Assembly: GCF_003611475.1 (NCBI RefSeq)
Contig: NZ_RAXT01000012.1
Location: 1 to 64,000, forward strand
DNA: 64,000 nt
Origin: Acinetobacter rongchengensis
GTDB lineage: Bacteria; Pseudomonadota; Gammaproteobacteria; Pseudomonadales; Moraxellaceae
Direction of reading: 5' to 3'
Part shown: one piece after another, positions 55,052 to 63,791 of the stretch
How the letters are laid out: each line of letters opens with the position of its first letter
Position numbering within the stretch: the stretch's first letter is position 1
Notes under the pieces: model-generated
What the model was told of the DNA's origin: nothing
The model's database searches: none
What the model saw: the letters and a program-made list of their open reading frames with translations, nothing else
Position numbers and translations under genes: made by a program

Positions 55052-55754
55052 ATTCAAACTCATAGTATTCATTAAATTTTACTTGTTCTAAGCGGAGGGA
55101 GTAGGTTTTTTTTAGTTTGCTCCATTTTATGTCAATAGGCTGATTTCCTTCAGCAAACTCATTCCCACCCGAGGTATTTTTCACTTTTCCCGTGAGAAAG
55201 TTAATACTTTGTTCGGTGATTGCACCTGAAGCACGATGAAAATCATCATTATCATAACCAATCAGTTTAAATGCTTGGTTTTGATATCGAAAAGTATAAG
55301 TATGATTTGTGACATACCAAGAGCCACAACTGAGCCAATAGTGTAAAGCAATTTTAACTAAGCCATTTTTAATTTCCAATGGATCATTCTCACCCAATGG
55401 GTCCGCCAAGCAGGGTGAATCAATATCACCTTCACTCGGAAGTGAGGTGTTGGTTGCAATGAGCTGATAACCATTATTATTCTTAAATAAAATTAATAGT
55501 TTGCGTGGGTTGAGATTCAGTTTGGAACTGCCTAAATGATCATTACTGACGATATTTTTCGGGTCAGTGTCTTCAATAATTAAGGCTAAATCTGCAAGAT
55601 GATCGTGATTTAAATCACCTTGTGCTTTTGCTAGAACTTTCCAGTTTTTGGCTATAAAGGATTGATAGTTAGCTTTAATATTAAAATCTGCCGAGACCAA
55701 ACTTGAGCTGGCGGCTAAAATGCTGGAGAAAAGCAAATGTTTATAAATATTCAT
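55050..55754 (-). CDS. Exported protein with Asp-rich repeat-like motif (paralogue B)
   Basis: The protein is 234 residues with a signal peptide (cut near LVSA). It has WKVLAKAQGDLNHDHLADLALIIED, an FG-GAP/EF-like Ca-binding pattern (DLNHDHLAD), given here in part, then RKLLILFKNN, Cys pair and SINFLTGKVKNTSGG. Its ATG overlaps the stop of the upstream paralogue by 4 bp. It is a paralogue of the 55751 gene (same order of motifs). Function unknown; a periplasmic place is likely. Confidence 0.78.
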   Translation of the reverse strand: MNIYKHLLFSSILAASSSLVSADFNIKANYQSFIAKNWKVLAKAQGDLNHDHLADLALIIEDTDPKNIVSNDHLGSSKLNLNPRKLLILFKNNNGYQLIATNTSLPSEGDIDSPCLADPLGENDPLEIKNGLVKIALHYWLSCGSWYVTNHTYTFRYQNQAFKLIGYDNDDFHRASGAITEQSINFLTGKVKNTSGGNEFAEGNQPIDIKWSKLKKTYSLRLEQVKFNEYYEFE

Positions 55755-56446
55755 GGTTTTTCTCCGATGTATTGCATACTAAATTGGTGATTAAACTCAT
55801 CACTAGCAAAAGAGATATTCTCTAAAGTATCGTTTGAAGTTGATTTTAATGTTTTCCAAATGACTTTTGCAGGTGTTTCAATTTCAGCAAAGATATTGGG
55901 GATAGTGGTGAGTTTGGCTTTACCTGTAAGAAAATTAAGACTGATTTGATCTTGCTTACCTGTTAATTTATCAAGTGAATAAGTATCAAATCCGACTAAG
56001 TGGAATTGCTTATTTTTGAGCTTAAAACCATAGGTGTGTATGAAACCATAGGTATTTGCACAGGAAGGTGAGGTGTTGAACTGTAAGTCTAAACGTTGAT
56101 TCTTTATGGTCAAAGCAGATTCATCTAAAGCATCTTCGACACATTGTTCATTGGCACGATATGTCCAGTTTGGAATATTTCGAGCGAGTTTGAGTTGCAA
56201 TTGCTGTTGAGGTTGCTGAGTTGATTGAAACAGCACTAAAAGCTTTCGTTGTTGTTGATTTTTATGTTTTGGTTGAATGATGAGTGCCGTGTCTTGTGCT
56301 CCGTCTTGATTAAGATCGCCATTGGCTTGAGATAGGATTTCCCAATCATTCGGAATAAATTTTTTTAAAGCAGAAGGTGTTTGATTTGCAACACAAATGG
56401 ATGAGCAAATGGTTAAGAGAAAGACAGCGTTTATTCTTTTAAACAT
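55751..56446 (-). CDS. Exported protein with Asp-rich repeat-like motif (paralogue A)
   Basis: The protein is 231 residues with a signal peptide (FLLTICSSICVA). It shares WEILSQANGDLNQDGAQDTA, RKLLVLFQS, Cys pair, FKLKNKQFHLVGFDTYS and SLNFLTGKAKLT with the next gene. DLNQDGAQD resembles a calcium-binding DxNxDGxxD loop. The two form a translationally coupled pair. No family with known function is recognised. Confidence 0.78.
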   Translation of the reverse strand: MFKRINAVFLLTICSSICVANQTPSALKKFIPNDWEILSQANGDLNQDGAQDTALIIQPKHKNQQQRKLLVLFQSTQQPQQQLQLKLARNIPNWTYRANEQCVEDALDESALTIKNQRLDLQFNTSPSCANTYGFIHTYGFKLKNKQFHLVGFDTYSLDKLTGKQDQISLNFLTGKAKLTTIPNIFAEIETPAKVIWKTLKSTSNDTLENISFASDEFNHQFSMQYIGEKP

Positions 56447-56509
56447 GACATATATCAGTGATCAAACTGTTTTATGATCCTAACATATTAAAAAACTTTC
56501 AAGAAATTC

Positions 56510-56590
56510 ACTGCTAAAAGGATTCTGAAGAACATGCTATTTGAAAGGATTCCGAAGAATACGCTATTTGAAAGGATTCCGAAGAATCCC
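56510..56590. repeat. 27-bp tandem repeat, about three copies
   Basis: Units start at 56510 (degenerate), 56537 and 56564. The last two share CTATTTGAAAGGATTCCGAA and most of the rest. The unit is a multiple of three and, read on the minus strand just after thiG, would encode FFGILSNS repeats, but no gene covers it. Confidence 0.88.
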
Positions 56591-56617
56591 TGGTATAGCA
56601 GATCTAGGTCATGGCAA

Positions 56618-57403
56618 TTATTTAAAGAAATAACCAGTTTCAGGTGAGCTTGCATTTGCCATACGTTTACGTGGCATACGACCCGCCAAATAGGCTTCTC
56701 GCCCAGCTTCAACTGCTTTTTTCATGGCAGATGCCATCAGTACTGGGTGTTGTGCAGCAGCAATTGCGGTATTCATCAGCACACCATCACAACCCAATTC
56801 CATTGCAATAGCAGCATCACTTGCGGTGCCGACACCTGCATCGACAAGCACTGGAACTTTGGCATTTTCTTTAATAATAGAAATGGTATGTGGATTTAAA
56901 ATACCTAAGCCAGAACCAATTAAACTGCCTAAAGGCATAATGGCTACACAGCCCATGCTTTCTAGCTCTTGTGCAACAATAGGATCATCTGAGGTATAAA
57001 CCATGACCTCAAAACCATCATCAATCAAAGTACGTGCTGCTGCCAAAGTCGCTGTTATATTTGGATAAAGGGTTTTCTCATCCCCTAAAACTTCAAGTTT
57101 AACCAAGTTATGACCATCTAATAACTCACGTGCTAACATACAGGTACGCACAGCACTATTGGCATCAAAACAACCCGCCGTATTTGGCAATATCGTATAT
57201 TTCTCAGGTGGAATGACTGAGAGTAAATTCGGTTGATCAGGATTTTGCCCAATATTGACTCGACGGATCGCTACTGTCACGATTTCAGCACCACTAGCCT
57301 GAATAGCAGCATCAGTTTCTTGCATATCCTTATACTTACCAGTTCCCACCAGTAAGCGTGATTGAAAGGTACGAGAACCAATGATGAGAGGGGAATCTTG
57401 CAT
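56618..57403 (-). CDS. thiG: Thiazole synthase
   Basis: The protein is 261 residues. It has [19 protein letters not shown], the Schiff-base Lys in [14 protein letters not shown], and phosphate-binding [21 protein letters not shown]. It makes the thiazole phosphate of thiamin from deoxyxylulose phosphate, dehydroglycine and ThiS thiocarboxylate. It follows thiS by 14 bp. Confidence 0.97.
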   Translation of the reverse strand: MQDSPLIIGSRTFQSRLLVGTGKYKDMQETDAAIQASGAEIVTVAIRRVNIGQNPDQPNLLSVIPPEKYTILPNTAGCFDANSAVRTCMLARELLDGHNLVKLEVLGDEKTLYPNITATLAAARTLIDDGFEVMVYTSDDPIVAQELESMGCVAIMPLGSLIGSGLGILNPHTISIIKENAKVPVLVDAGVGTASDAAIAMELGCDGVLMNTAIAAAQHPVLMASAMKKAVEAGREAYLAGRMPRKRMANASSPETGYFFK

Positions 57404-57417
57404 GAGAGAGCTCCGAA

Positions 57418-57615
57418 TTAGCCGCCACCGACAGCTTGGATAATTTCAATACGATCTTGTTCAGAAATAGGGGTGTGTTGCAACTTACTTTTGGAAATGA
57501 TCATTTCATTCATTTCGACAGCAAATCGTTTACCTTCTAATGAAAGTTCTTGAATAAGTTGCAAAAGATTTTGGCAATTGGTTTCTTGAGACTCACCATT
57601 TAAGAAAATTTGCAT
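57418..57615 (-). CDS. thiS: Sulfur carrier protein ThiS
   Basis: The protein is 65 residues from the ATG at 57615; the longer frame upstream overlaps the DUF423 gene in another frame. It has the ubiquitin-like layout ([36 protein letters not shown]) and the C-terminal Gly-Gly that is adenylated and thiocarboxylated. It delivers sulfur to ThiG. Confidence 0.95.
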   Translation of the reverse strand: MQIFLNGESQETNCQNLLQLIQELSLEGKRFAVEMNEMIISKSKLQHTPISEQDRIEIIQAVGGG

Positions 57616-57659
57616 ATAAATTCCATTCAATAGAGCAAATGATAATGTTTTTAAAATGT

Positions 57660-58025
57660 TTACTTTGCGTATTTGAAAGCATTCCACGCTAACATTAACC
57701 AACCTGCAATCATCAAAGCACCGCCTATAGGTGTAATTGCACCTAATCCACGAGGTAAGCCCAGTGCCATCACATAGAGTGAACCACAGAAAAAGATAAT
57801 TCCAAACTGAATCAGCCAAAAACTGACTTTAATTGGGAGCTGTGGAATCACTTTACTCAGTATTGCCAAAGCCAAAAGTCCCAAAGCATGATAGAAAAAA
57901 TAGTCTGTTGCGGTTTGCCACCATGCCAATTGCGCTTCGGTAGCTCTTGTTTTTAAACCATGTGCACCAAAAGCACCTAAGATGACTGCAATAGCTAAAT
58001 TTAAGGCTGAAATTGCGATCCACAT
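57660..58025 (-). CDS. DUF423 membrane protein
   Basis: The protein is 121 residues from the ATG at 58025 (GGATGG 7 nt upstream); a TTG at 58091 would add 22 residues but has no ribosome site. Four membrane helices are predicted, with the family motifs AVILGAFGAHGLK and TATDYFFYHALGLLAL. DUF423 proteins (YgdD-like) sit in the inner membrane; their function is unknown. It may be in the transcript of thiS-thiG. Confidence 0.87.
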   Translation of the reverse strand: MWIAISALNLAIAVILGAFGAHGLKTRATEAQLAWWQTATDYFFYHALGLLALAILSKVIPQLPIKVSFWLIQFGIIFFCGSLYVMALGLPRGLGAITPIGGALMIAGWLMLAWNAFKYAK

Positions 58026-58120
58026 AAGCCAACCATCCGCATAAATTTGCGCACAACCATAACATAATTTCAAAGCTTGATTAAAGGACAAATCTTTACA
58101 GAATCAAACTTTGCGCAAAA

Positions 58121-58143
58121 TAAAAGGGCATTTCGCCCTTTTA
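58121..58143 (-). terminator. Terminator of rpoH
   Basis: The stem AAAAGGGC/GCCCTTTT with ATTTC loop is followed by T on the minus strand, about 30 bp after the rpoH stop. Confidence 0.82.
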
Positions 58144-58174
58144 TGAAAATCACTTCACACCTGAATTTAAAAAA

Positions 58175-59044
58175 TTAATTAGATGACATCGCCACTTTAA
58201 TTTTATCCATGGCATTTTTTTCTAACTGGCGAATACGTTCTGCGGATACATTATATTCAGCAGCAAGTTCATGTAGTGTTGACTTATCATCATCTAACCA
58301 ACGACGTTGCAAAATATTACGCGAACGGTCATCGAGTTGCTCCATCGCATCATGTAGAGCAGAAGTACTTTGGTTTTCATAGTCTTCTTCTTCAATTAAG
58401 CGTGCTGGATCATAACGGTTATCTTCTAAATAAAGTGCAGGTGCAACATGAGTTGAGCCCTCGTCGTCGTCGTCACCTTGCGCTTCAAAAGCAGCATCGT
58501 AGGCCGTTAAACGACCTTCCATTTCTAAAACTTGTTCGGGAGTAACATTTAAATCATTGGCAATCGATTTTGCTTCTTCGAGCGTTAATTTCTTACTTGA
58601 TTTTTTAAGGCTACGTAAGTTAAAAAATAATTTGCGTTGCGCTTTGGTGGTTGCGATTTTGACAATACGCCAGTTTCGAATCACATATTCGTGAATCTCA
58701 GCTTTAATCCAATGCACGGCAAAGGACACTAAACGTACCCCCATGTTTGGATCAAAACGTTTAACGGCTTTCATTAATCCTAAGTTACCTTCTTGGATTA
58801 AGTCCCCTTGAGGCAAACCATAACCTGCATAGCTACGAGCGATATGAACTACAAAACGTAAGTGAGACATCACTAACATTTTTGCAGCATCTAAATCTTG
58901 ATCATAATAATAACGATCAGCTAACTCTTTTTCTTGTTCAGCCGTCAAAATTGGAATCTGATTTACAGTGCTAATATAAGCACCAAGATTTACACCAGGC
59001 GCAGACAAGGACAGGGGCATCAATTGATTGCTGCTGTCACTCAT
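58175..59044 (-). CDS. rpoH: RNA polymerase sigma-32 factor
   Basis: The protein is 289 residues. Region 2 has [20 protein letters not shown] and [20 protein letters not shown], the family RpoH box shows as [15 protein letters not shown], and region 4 has [19 protein letters not shown]. It directs transcription of heat-shock genes; a sigma-32-type promoter lies before clpB in this window. AAGGAGAAC precedes the ATG. Confidence 0.97.
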   Translation of the reverse strand: MSDSSNQLMPLSLSAPGVNLGAYISTVNQIPILTAEQEKELADRYYYDQDLDAAKMLVMSHLRFVVHIARSYAGYGLPQGDLIQEGNLGLMKAVKRFDPNMGVRLVSFAVHWIKAEIHEYVIRNWRIVKIATTKAQRKLFFNLRSLKKSSKKLTLEEAKSIANDLNVTPEQVLEMEGRLTAYDAAFEAQGDDDDEGSTHVAPALYLEDNRYDPARLIEEEDYENQSTSALHDAMEQLDDRSRNILQRRWLDDDKSTLHELAAEYNVSAERIRQLEKNAMDKIKVAMSSN

Positions 59045-59182
59045 GTGTTCTCCTTATAGGAATTACGTTCTAATACAGATGTATTCATCTTAATTCGAAT
59101 ATCATACATAAGTAAGGAAATTTGGGTATAGAAATGTAAAATTTTATGCAAAATTGCTAAAATAAATTTTAATTGAAAATAA

Positions 59183-59422
59183 TTAAGATTCAATTAAGTA
59201 ATGATATTCAGTTGCAGATGGCTGCGTGAATTGACACGACAAGTGGTTGATTGTGCAATAACGAGTAATATCAATTTCACTATGCGGGTCTGATGACTTA
59301 AGTAAAAATATTTGATGTGGTTCAGCCGTTTTTAATGCACGTTTCAACATCAGTAAAGGCATGGGACAAGGTTTACCTATACTATTTATTTCTATAGGCA
59401 CGTTAGCCGAAGCATTGGTCAT
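59183..59422 (-). CDS. TusA-family sulfur carrier
   Basis: The protein is 79 residues. The TusA motif GKPCPMPLLMLKRAL has the sulfur-accepting Cys19, followed by FLLKSSDPHSEIDITRYC. TusA proteins pass persulfide sulfur to tRNA thiolation or other paths. It stands alone, so it may be TusA itself or a paralogue. Confidence 0.87.
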   Translation of the reverse strand: MTNASANVPIEINSIGKPCPMPLLMLKRALKTAEPHQIFLLKSSDPHSEIDITRYCTINHLSCQFTQPSATEYHYLIES

Positions 59423-59803
59423 CTTTATTTAGAAACGAAATATGATTGATAGTGAAACTAGTGTAGCAAAAAATCATAAAACGACCCAATAGATTTGTCA
59501 TATTACTGATTCATTTGAGCTAAAAAAACATGCGGTTTAAAAATTAATCAAAAAATAGGGCATATTTATCTAAAAAAATTCTATTAATTGTCATAAACCC
59601 ATGTTAAGCTCGTTGCGTATTTAGGATTTATCAGAAACAATTGTTGTTTTAGACCCTATTACAAATGGATGTAACCGGGATTTTGTTAATAGTTTTACAG
59701 AATGATTACAAGCTTTGAAATTACAAAATATTTTAAAACTTTGTTTGCTCTGCTGTTTGCAACACCGGGTGGTCCCTTTTTCTTAATAACTGAGGATTAA
59801 CTT
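59423..59803. other. Intergenic with probable long leader of the cold-shock gene
   Basis: About 380 bp. The first part serves the tusA-like gene; the later ~200 bp before the csp ATG is less AT-rich in places (ACCGGG, GGGTGGTCCC) and may be a structured 5' leader, common in cold-shock genes. No gene is seen. Confidence 0.4.
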
Positions 59804-60016
59804 ATGACAGCTCGTGAACAAGGCGTAGTTAAATGGTTCAACGACACTAAAGGCTTCGGCTTTATCCAACGCGCAGGCGGTGATGACGTATTCGTTCATT
59901 TCCGTGCTATTCAAGGTGACGGCCACCGTTCACTTCGTGACGGTCAACGCGTTGAATTCAGTGTTGTTCAAGGTCAAAAAGGTTTTCAAGCTGAAGAAGT
60001 TCAGCCTTTAGACTAA
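59804..60016 (+). CDS. Cold-shock domain protein (CspA family)
   Basis: The protein is 70 residues, one cold-shock domain. RNP1 is [11 protein letters not shown] and RNP2 is [21 protein letters not shown] is canonical. It binds single-stranded RNA/DNA and melts RNA structure. GAGGATTAACTT precedes the ATG. A terminator separates it from the helicase gene. Confidence 0.95.
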   Translation: MTAREQGVVKWFNDTKGFGFIQRAGGDDVFVHFRAIQGDGHRSLRDGQRVEFSVVQGQKGFQAEEVQPLD

Positions 60017-60040
60017 TCTTAAATTTTAAAAATTTAAGTG

Positions 60041-60076
60041 GCGCTCCAATTTTTGATAAATTGGGGCGTTTTTTGT
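60041..60076 (+). terminator. Terminator of csp gene
   Basis: The stem GCGCTCCAATTT/AAATTGGGGCG has one mismatch or G-T pairs and is followed by TTTTTTG. Confidence 0.8.
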
Positions 60077-60122
60077 TTATAATGGTCGCAATTTAAAGTG
60101 CCTACAGTTAGAGCTCCTATTT

Positions 60123-61274
60123 ATGTCATCAGGTTTCGAAACCCTTAATTTACATCCGCAACTTAAACAAGCGATTGATGCTTTAGGGTTTAAAGAAATG
60201 ACCCCGATTCAGCAAAAAGTGTTGAAATATACTTTAGCTGGTCATGATGCAATTGGACGTGCCCAAACAGGCACGGGTAAGACTGCTGCATTTCTTGTGA
60301 GTATTATCAATGATTTGCTCAACAATCCAATAAAAGAACAACGGTTTCGTGGTGAGCCACGTGCTCTGATTCTCGCACCAACGCGTGAGCTTGCCATTCA
60401 AATTGAAAACGATGCCAAAGATTTGGTGAAATATAGTAATTTGAATGTTGTAACACTGGTTGGTGGTGTAGATTTCGATAAACAGAAGAAACAGCTCAAT
60501 CAAAATTTCGTCGATATTATGGTGGCAACACCAGGTCGTTTAATTGACTTTACTGAACAAAAAGAAGTTTGGTTGGATCAAATTGAATTTTTGGTGATTG
60601 ATGAAGCTGACCGATTATTGGATATGGGCTTCATTCCATCGGTAAAGCGCATTGTGCGCTTTTCTCCACGCAAAGAACAACGTCAAACCTTAATGTTCTC
60701 AGCAACATTTAGTTATGATGTTTTAAATCTTGCACAGCAGTGGTTATTTGAACCAGTTACGGTTGAAATTGAACCTGAAAAGAAAACCAATACTGATGTA
60801 GAACAACGTGTCTATGTGGTTGAAAAGAAAGATAAGTATAAGTTATTGCGTCAGATTCTGGCGGATGAACCGATTGAAAAGGTCATGATTTTCGCAAATC
60901 GTCGTGACCAAGTACGTAAATTATATGATCATTTAAAAGCGGATGGTTATAAAGTGGTTATGCTTTCGGGTGAAATCGCACAAGATAAACGTTTGAAAAT
61001 GTTAGATCAATTTAAAAATGGTCAGCACAATATTATGATTGCAACCGATGTTGCTGGTCGTGGGATCCATGTGGATGGTGTGTCGCATGTCGTGAATTTC
61101 ACCTTACCTGAACAATCAGATGATTATGTACATCGTATTGGTCGTACTGGTCGTGCAGGTACACAAGGGGTGAGTATTAGTTTCTTATCTGAAGATGATG
61201 CTTTCTATTTACCAGAAATTGAAAAAGCAATTGGTCAAAAGTTGCCTTTAACTCGCTTGGATGGTTATTGTTAA
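60123..61274 (+). CDS. rhlB: DEAD-box ATP-dependent RNA helicase (RhlB-like)
   Basis: The protein is 383 residues. The Q motif (FKEMTPIQQKVL), Walker A AQTGTGKTAAF, DEAD box LVIDEADRLLDMGF, SAT (MFSATFS) and motif VI HRIGRTGRAG are all present. It is a minimal helicase with almost no C-terminal tail, unlike RhlE or DeaD, which fits RhlB of the RNA degradosome. Being next to a cold-shock gene agrees with RNA work at low temperature. Confidence 0.88.
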   Translation: MSSGFETLNLHPQLKQAIDALGFKEMTPIQQKVLKYTLAGHDAIGRAQTGTGKTAAFLVSIINDLLNNPIKEQRFRGEPRALILAPTRELAIQIENDAKDLVKYSNLNVVTLVGGVDFDKQKKQLNQNFVDIMVATPGRLIDFTEQKEVWLDQIEFLVIDEADRLLDMGFIPSVKRIVRFSPRKEQRQTLMFSATFSYDVLNLAQQWLFEPVTVEIEPEKKTNTDVEQRVYVVEKKDKYKLLRQILADEPIEKVMIFANRRDQVRKLYDHLKADGYKVVMLSGEIAQDKRLKMLDQFKNGQHNIMIATDVAGRGIHVDGVSHVVNFTLPEQSDDYVHRIGRTGRAGTQGVSISFLSEDDAFYLPEIEKAIGQKLPLTRLDGYC

Positions 61275-61300
61275 ATTTTATATGATCCAAATGATTTAAC

Positions 61301-61330
61301 AAAATCCCCTTTAGAAGGGGATTTTGTTTT
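61301..61330. terminator. Terminator after DEAD-box gene
   Basis: The stem AAAATCCCC/GGGGATTTT with TTTAGAA loop lies between convergent genes. Confidence 0.85.
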
Positions 61331-61359
61331 TAAGGTGAATTCAAAACAAATTCAAAGAA

Positions 61360-61740
61360 TTAATTCGCTTTGCAGCTAAACGTTAATGTTGTTTGGTAGT
61401 CGGTATCTTTTTCTATACCATTACTTTTACCTATCACTGAGCCGAGTACGCCTGCCGCAGCTGTAATCATTTTTCCAGTTTCTTCATCAACTACACCTTT
61501 TAAGGCGCCGTTATATTCTGTTTTTTCATTGTTGACTACAGGCGTCGCCTTTTTGCCACAGGTATTATTGGCAGCAACAATCGCATTATTTTTGGCAATA
61601 ATTTGAGTTTTACCCAAACCAGTCACTTCATATTGATTATCTGCTTTTTGGATTGCTAAAGTTTGTGTTGGATTTGAGGCACAAGCCGTTAAAAACAATG
61701 CTGTAGTAGATAGTGCTAGAATTGCTGTTAATTTTTTCAT
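61360..61740 (-). CDS. Small lipoprotein, unknown
   Basis: The protein is 126 residues from the ATG at 61740 (GAGA 6-7 nt upstream); an ATG at 61746 is too close to that site. The lipoprotein signal ends in LFLTAC. The mature part has a YEVTGLGKTQIIAKNNAI stretch, two Cys (TCGKK, FSCKAN) that could pair, and a Gly-rich middle (AAAGVLGSVIG). It is probably an outer-membrane lipoprotein. Function unknown. Confidence 0.82.
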   Translation of the reverse strand: MKKLTAILALSTTALFLTACASNPTQTLAIQKADNQYEVTGLGKTQIIAKNNAIVAANNTCGKKATPVVNNEKTEYNGALKGVVDEETGKMITAAAGVLGSVIGKSNGIEKDTDYQTTLTFSCKAN

Positions 61741-61973
61741 ATTCATTCTCAAACTCAATTAAAAACGCCATTAAAAGAAATAGCTTAAGTGATGATTGGA
61801 ACATATACATTCAGCTAAATATTGAAAATCATGTATAAAATTTGCTTTTTTATATTGTTTCAATGTGAAAAAACATACGAGAGAACGAAGTAAACCTCGG
61901 CTGAGATAGCGTAATGATTTTAGATTATGCTAATCTTGTGCATGAATAAAACGGAATGGGTTATAGAAGGTTA

Positions 61974-62549
61974 ATGTCAGATTCGAACTTTAAAGCAGTG
62001 CATGACAATATCCATCAACGTCAATCAATTGGGCAATTAATTGAACCTGCACCCACACATGAGCAACTGAATATTGCATTTAAGGCAGCTTTGGCTGCAC
62101 CTGATCATCATCGGCTAAAACCAACGCAATTTATTGTGATTGAAGGCGAGCAACGTGTTGCTTTTGGTGAGCTTTTGACAAATGCTGTTGCTGATTTAGG
62201 TGAATTGGATGCTACACAAATTGATCGTGTGAAAAACCATCCTTTCCGCGCGCCCTTGTTGGTACTTGCTGTCACTAAATTTCAAGATCATCCAAAAGTT
62301 CCGTTTTTTGAACAGACTTTAAGTTCTGGTGCTGCAATTGAAAACTTTTTACTATCATTACAAGCGCAAGGTTTTTCAACCATGTGGCGTAGTGGGGCTG
62401 TGGTGGAATCTAAATTATTAAAATCAGCATTTGGACTGGCTGAGCGAGATCTGATTTCTGGCATTATTTACGTCGGTACAGCAGCTAAAGAAATAGCACC
62501 ACGTTCTGAAATTGATATAAAACAGTATGTTGAATTTTGGCGTGTGTAA
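61974..62549 (+). CDS. Nitroreductase-family oxidoreductase (YdjA-like)
   Basis: The protein is 191 residues from the ATG at 61974, with AGAAGG just upstream (an earlier codon at 61956 lies before that site). It has the FMN-binding RQSIGQL, AALAAPDHHRLKPTQF, SSGAAIENFLLSLQAQGFSTMW and GIIYVGTA motifs of small YdjA-type nitroreductases, which bind FMN as dimers. The natural substrate is unknown. Confidence 0.88.
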   Translation: MSDSNFKAVHDNIHQRQSIGQLIEPAPTHEQLNIAFKAALAAPDHHRLKPTQFIVIEGEQRVAFGELLTNAVADLGELDATQIDRVKNHPFRAPLLVLAVTKFQDHPKVPFFEQTLSSGAAIENFLLSLQAQGFSTMWRSGAVVESKLLKSAFGLAERDLISGIIYVGTAAKEIAPRSEIDIKQYVEFWRV

Positions 62550-62624
62550 ATAAGCACGCTCTATACATCGAAAGTAATATTTTAAAAAGCTATTTTAAAA
62601 AGTTGAATCCTTGGGATAACAATA

Positions 62625-63698
62625 ATGTCAGATTTACAATTTAAAGATTTGGTTGAGCCTATCGCGGTTGATCACAAAACAGCGTTAAGAGTAACTGTCT
62701 TAGGTGGTGGTAGTTTCGGGACGGCAATGGCAAATACAGCTGTACGAAATGGTTGCGATACCATGATTTGGATTCGTGATGAAGCAATTGCTGCTGAAAT
62801 CAATACAACGCATGTTAATAAGCGCTATTTACCTGATTTTCAATTAGAAACAGCTTTACGGGCCGAATCTAATTTAGAAAAAGCAGTTTGTGATCGTGAC
62901 ATTATTTTCGTGGCAATTCCGAGTCACTCATTTCGAGATGTTTTACGTCAAATTAAACCGTTTATTACGGCTCAAGCTGTGATTTCTTTAACCAAAGGAA
63001 TCGAGGCTAAAACATTTAGCTTTATGAGCGATATTATCCGTGAAGAATTACCTGAAGTGCCATATGGTGTACTTTCTGGGCCAAATCTAGCCAAAGAGAT
63101 TGTTGCTGGTCAACCTGCTGGAACAGTAATTGCCAGTGAGTCTGAATTGGTTCGTTATGCAGTTCAGCAAGCTTTACATAGTGCATTATTCCGTGTTTTT
63201 GCAAGTGATGATGTACATGGTGTTGAGTTGGGTGGGGCATTGAAAAATATTTATGCCGTTGCAATGGGGATAGCGGCAGCTTATAACGTGGGTGAAAATA
63301 CCAAAAGTATGATTTTAACCCGTGCTTTGGCTGAAATGAGCCGTTTCGCAGTAAAACTAGGGGCAAATCCATTGACCTTTTTAGGTTTATCTGGGGTTGG
63401 GGATTTGTTCGCAACGTGTAATAGTCCGTTGAGTCGTAATTATCAAGTTGGTTTTGCTTTGGGTTCAGGGAAGACATTGGAACAAGCCACAACTGAACTT
63501 GGACAGACCGCAGAAGGGATCAATACCATTGTGCAGGTGAATGCACGTGCCAAAGAACTGGATGTGTATATGCCAATTACAACTGCATTGTATGAAGTCA
63601 TTTTTGAAGGTGCGCCACCGTTAAATATTGCTGTGTCTTTAATGAAAAATGGACATCGTAGTGATGTAGAGTTTGTATTGCCGCATAATGAAGTGTGA
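62625..63698 (+). CDS. gpsA: Glycerol-3-phosphate dehydrogenase [NAD(P)+]
   Basis: The protein is 357 residues. The nucleotide site is VTVLGGGSFGTAMANTAV. Catalytic Lys residues lie in LSGPNLAKEI and GGALKNIYAVAMG, and the substrate site has GLSGVGDLFATC. It makes sn-glycerol 3-phosphate for phospholipids. An N-terminal ~22-residue leader precedes the Rossmann fold. It is followed by sixA, probably in one transcript. Confidence 0.97.
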   Translation: MSDLQFKDLVEPIAVDHKTALRVTVLGGGSFGTAMANTAVRNGCDTMIWIRDEAIAAEINTTHVNKRYLPDFQLETALRAESNLEKAVCDRDIIFVAIPSHSFRDVLRQIKPFITAQAVISLTKGIEAKTFSFMSDIIREELPEVPYGVLSGPNLAKEIVAGQPAGTVIASESELVRYAVQQALHSALFRVFASDDVHGVELGGALKNIYAVAMGIAAAYNVGENTKSMILTRALAEMSRFAVKLGANPLTFLGLSGVGDLFATCNSPLSRNYQVGFALGSGKTLEQATTELGQTAEGINTIVQVNARAKELDVYMPITTALYEVIFEGAPPLNIAVSLMKNGHRSDVEFVLPHNEV

Positions 63699-63791
63699 GT
63701 CGTATAAAAAGCAGACAGTATTTGGAATGATAACGATGGATTTGTCATAAAGCATGGTTATAATCAGTGCGATATAAAATAGGGAAATCTT

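Noticed and set aside
56488..56712. 74-residue minus-strand ORF over the 27-bp repeat
   Set aside because: It overlaps the 3' end of thiG in another frame, has no ribosome site and consists mostly of translated repeat.
57616..57819. 133-residue version of ThiS
   Set aside because: The extra N-terminal part overlaps the DUF423 gene; the ThiS family begins at the ATG at 57615.
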